Assembly (NCBI RefSeq): GCF_029936995.1
Contig: NZ_JAPYRE010000002.1
Coordinates: 310,001-374,000, forward strand
Direction: 5' to 3'
DNA length: 64,000 nucleotides
Source of the DNA: Henriciella sp.
GTDB taxonomy: Bacteria; Pseudomonadota; Alphaproteobacteria; Caulobacterales; Hyphomonadaceae
Positions 63,136 through 64,000 of this stretch are shown one piece after another (position 1 is the first letter of the stretch; each line of letters starts with the position of its first letter). Made by a program: the position numbers and the translations under genes. The notes under the pieces are model-generated. The model ran no database searches. It was not told the DNA's origin and saw only the letters and a list, made by a program, of their open reading frames with translations.

Positions 63136-64000
63136 TGCACGGACATGGACGGCCGGCATCATCGCGACCGCCCTGTGCCTGCCTGGTGCCGCCCAGATCG
63201 AGTCCAGCGGACTTGGGGATGTCAGCGCCTGGGGTGTGAGTTACCTCGACCGTAGCGAAGAGGACTTTGGACGAGGGCTTTGGACCGGATCTGACATTGG
63301 GTATCTCCTGGATCTGATGGAGGGCATTGATGTCACATCGCTGTCCCTGCCGGAGAAACAGCTTCTCAGCCGGGCTTTGCGAGCACCGAGTTCTGCGCCG
63401 GATACGGCTGGAAGTGAGGATAAAGCTTTTCAGGCAGCGCGTGTTGAGGCCTTGCTTGCACTGGGCGAGCGCCGCGCCGCCGCAAGCCTGGCCGATCAGG
63501 CGAATGTGTCGCTGGACGGCGTCAACCCGGATATAATTCTTTCCGACGAACGCCTGGTCGAAGGCGAGCGGGAAGTGGTCTGCGCGCAGATGAATACGTC
63601 TGGCGAAGGGCGCTTCTGGTCCGAGTTACGGGCCATATGTGCGCTCGAGGCCAGCCGGGATGGTGTGGCAGAACTCGCCATCGAGATTGCGGGCCAGCAG
63701 GAAGGCGCCAGTCCCTGGTTCGGGAACGTCGGCTTCGCTGTCCTTGGGGAGCAGGAGGAGAAGCCTGCAGCGCGTTATGGTTCGGGCATCGAGCTTGCGT
63801 TGTCGGACCTGGCGGAACTTGAGCCTGATGAAGACAGTATCAGCGAAGCACGTCCCGACATTGCCGCACGCATTGCCCGTAACGATGAGCGTCCGCTCAA
63901 TCTGCGTCTGGCGGCGGCAGGCATAGCGGCACGCGCCGACATGCTGTCGCCGGATACACACCGTGAACTCTACCGCGCGCAAGTGAGCGAAGCGGGTTTC
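63125..64000 (+). CDS. Exported protein of unknown function (C-terminus beyond the window)
   Basis: The frame runs from the ATG at 63125 to the right edge without a stop; 292 residues are visible. It has a signal peptide (SARTWTAGIIATALCLPGAAQ) and a helical, Ala/Glu/Leu-rich mature part with repeating units such as RVEALLALGERRAAASLADQ and RPLNLRLAAAGIAARADML, suggesting TPR-like or similar helical repeats. Two Cys (VVCAQM, AICALE) could form a disulfide. I do not recognise it. It overlaps the 44-residue gene by 11 bases. Confidence 0.7.
   Translation, partial: MSFSARTWTAGIIATALCLPGAAQIESSGLGDVSAWGVSYLDRSEEDFGRGLWTGSDIGYLLDLMEGIDVTSLSLPEKQLLSRALRAPSSAPDTAGSEDKAFQAARVEALLALGERRAAASLADQANVSLDGVNPDIILSDERLVEGEREVVCAQMNTSGEGRFWSELRAICALEASRDGVAELAIEIAGQQEGASPWFGNVGFAVLGEQEEKPAARYGSGIELALSDLAELEPDEDSISEARPDIAARIARNDERPLNLRLAAAGIAARADMLSPDTHRELYRAQVSEAGF

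Overview
The window is GC-rich, gene-dense chromosomal DNA of an alphaproteobacterium. The best fit is the Caulobacterales/Hyphomonadaceae group (inference). The case rests on a TrcR-type cell-cycle regulator (DUF1013), a DUF1465/RcdA-like protein, a perfect CtrA box (TTAA-N7-TTAA), an aa3-oxidase subunit IV, and alphaproteobacterial gene orders: secA-PPIase-argJ-mutT, trcR-qor-DUF1192-DUF1465, htpX-rsmB-rpe-heparinase-purH, ybgC-tolQRAB-pal-cpoB-tilS and aroK-aroB-corC. I see no prophage, insertion sequence, CRISPR array, rRNA or tRNA gene. No gap between genes exceeds about 300 bases; the largest (299 bases) separates glmM from glmS.

Layout. 1-3.8 kb: partial zapE, a rhomboid protease, a pseudo-receiver with Glu at the phospho-acceptor site, an acyltransferase and a CmpX-like membrane protein. 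3.8-9.7 kb: secA on the minus strand, divergent from a PPIase lipoprotein-argJ-mutT operon with ATGA overlaps, then an orphan Flp pilin. 9.7-13.8 kb: an epoxide hydrolase, aa3 subunit IV, DUF1178-grxC-comF and a divergent methyltransferase. 13.8-18.4 kb: a cell-cycle neighbourhood (trcR, qor, DUF1192, DUF1465/RcdA-like) interrupted by a secreted Cys-rich protein whose promoter overlaps a CtrA box. 18.4-29.3 kb: mdh and mixed metabolic and membrane genes (Met-rich secreted protein, Tat amidase, S9 peptidase, SDRs, DMT transporter). 29.3-38.7 kb: sdhAF4, htpX-rsmB, rpe, heparinase-like, a WbpM/CapD-like dehydratase inserted before purH. 38.7-45.8 kb: the Tol-Pal operon and tilS. 45.8-50.3 kb: a formyltransferase, then divergent glmM and glmS (UDP-GlcNAc synthesis) and a 39-residue membrane protein. 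50.3-59 kb: TetR, gpsA-yciI-GST, sulfotransferase, TerB-like, PQQ alcohol dehydrogenase, and pyrF-protease-DUF350. 59-64 kb: bdhA, corC-aroB-aroK, a 44-residue membrane protein and a truncated secreted protein.

The window is mainly housekeeping: protein export and envelope quality control (SecA, parvulin, HtpX, rhomboid, Tol-Pal), cell-wall precursors (GlmM, GlmS), and arginine, purine, pyrimidine and aromatic biosynthesis. I did not find a large novel system. The unusual points are small: a terminator whose 3' arm is also the Shine-Dalgarno of the next gene, divergent genes starting on one CATG tetranucleotide, CtrA-type promoters in the trcR/rcdA block, an acidic phospho-mimic receiver, two unrecorded tiny membrane proteins, and a DUF350 plus membrane-anchored trypsin-like protease pair.
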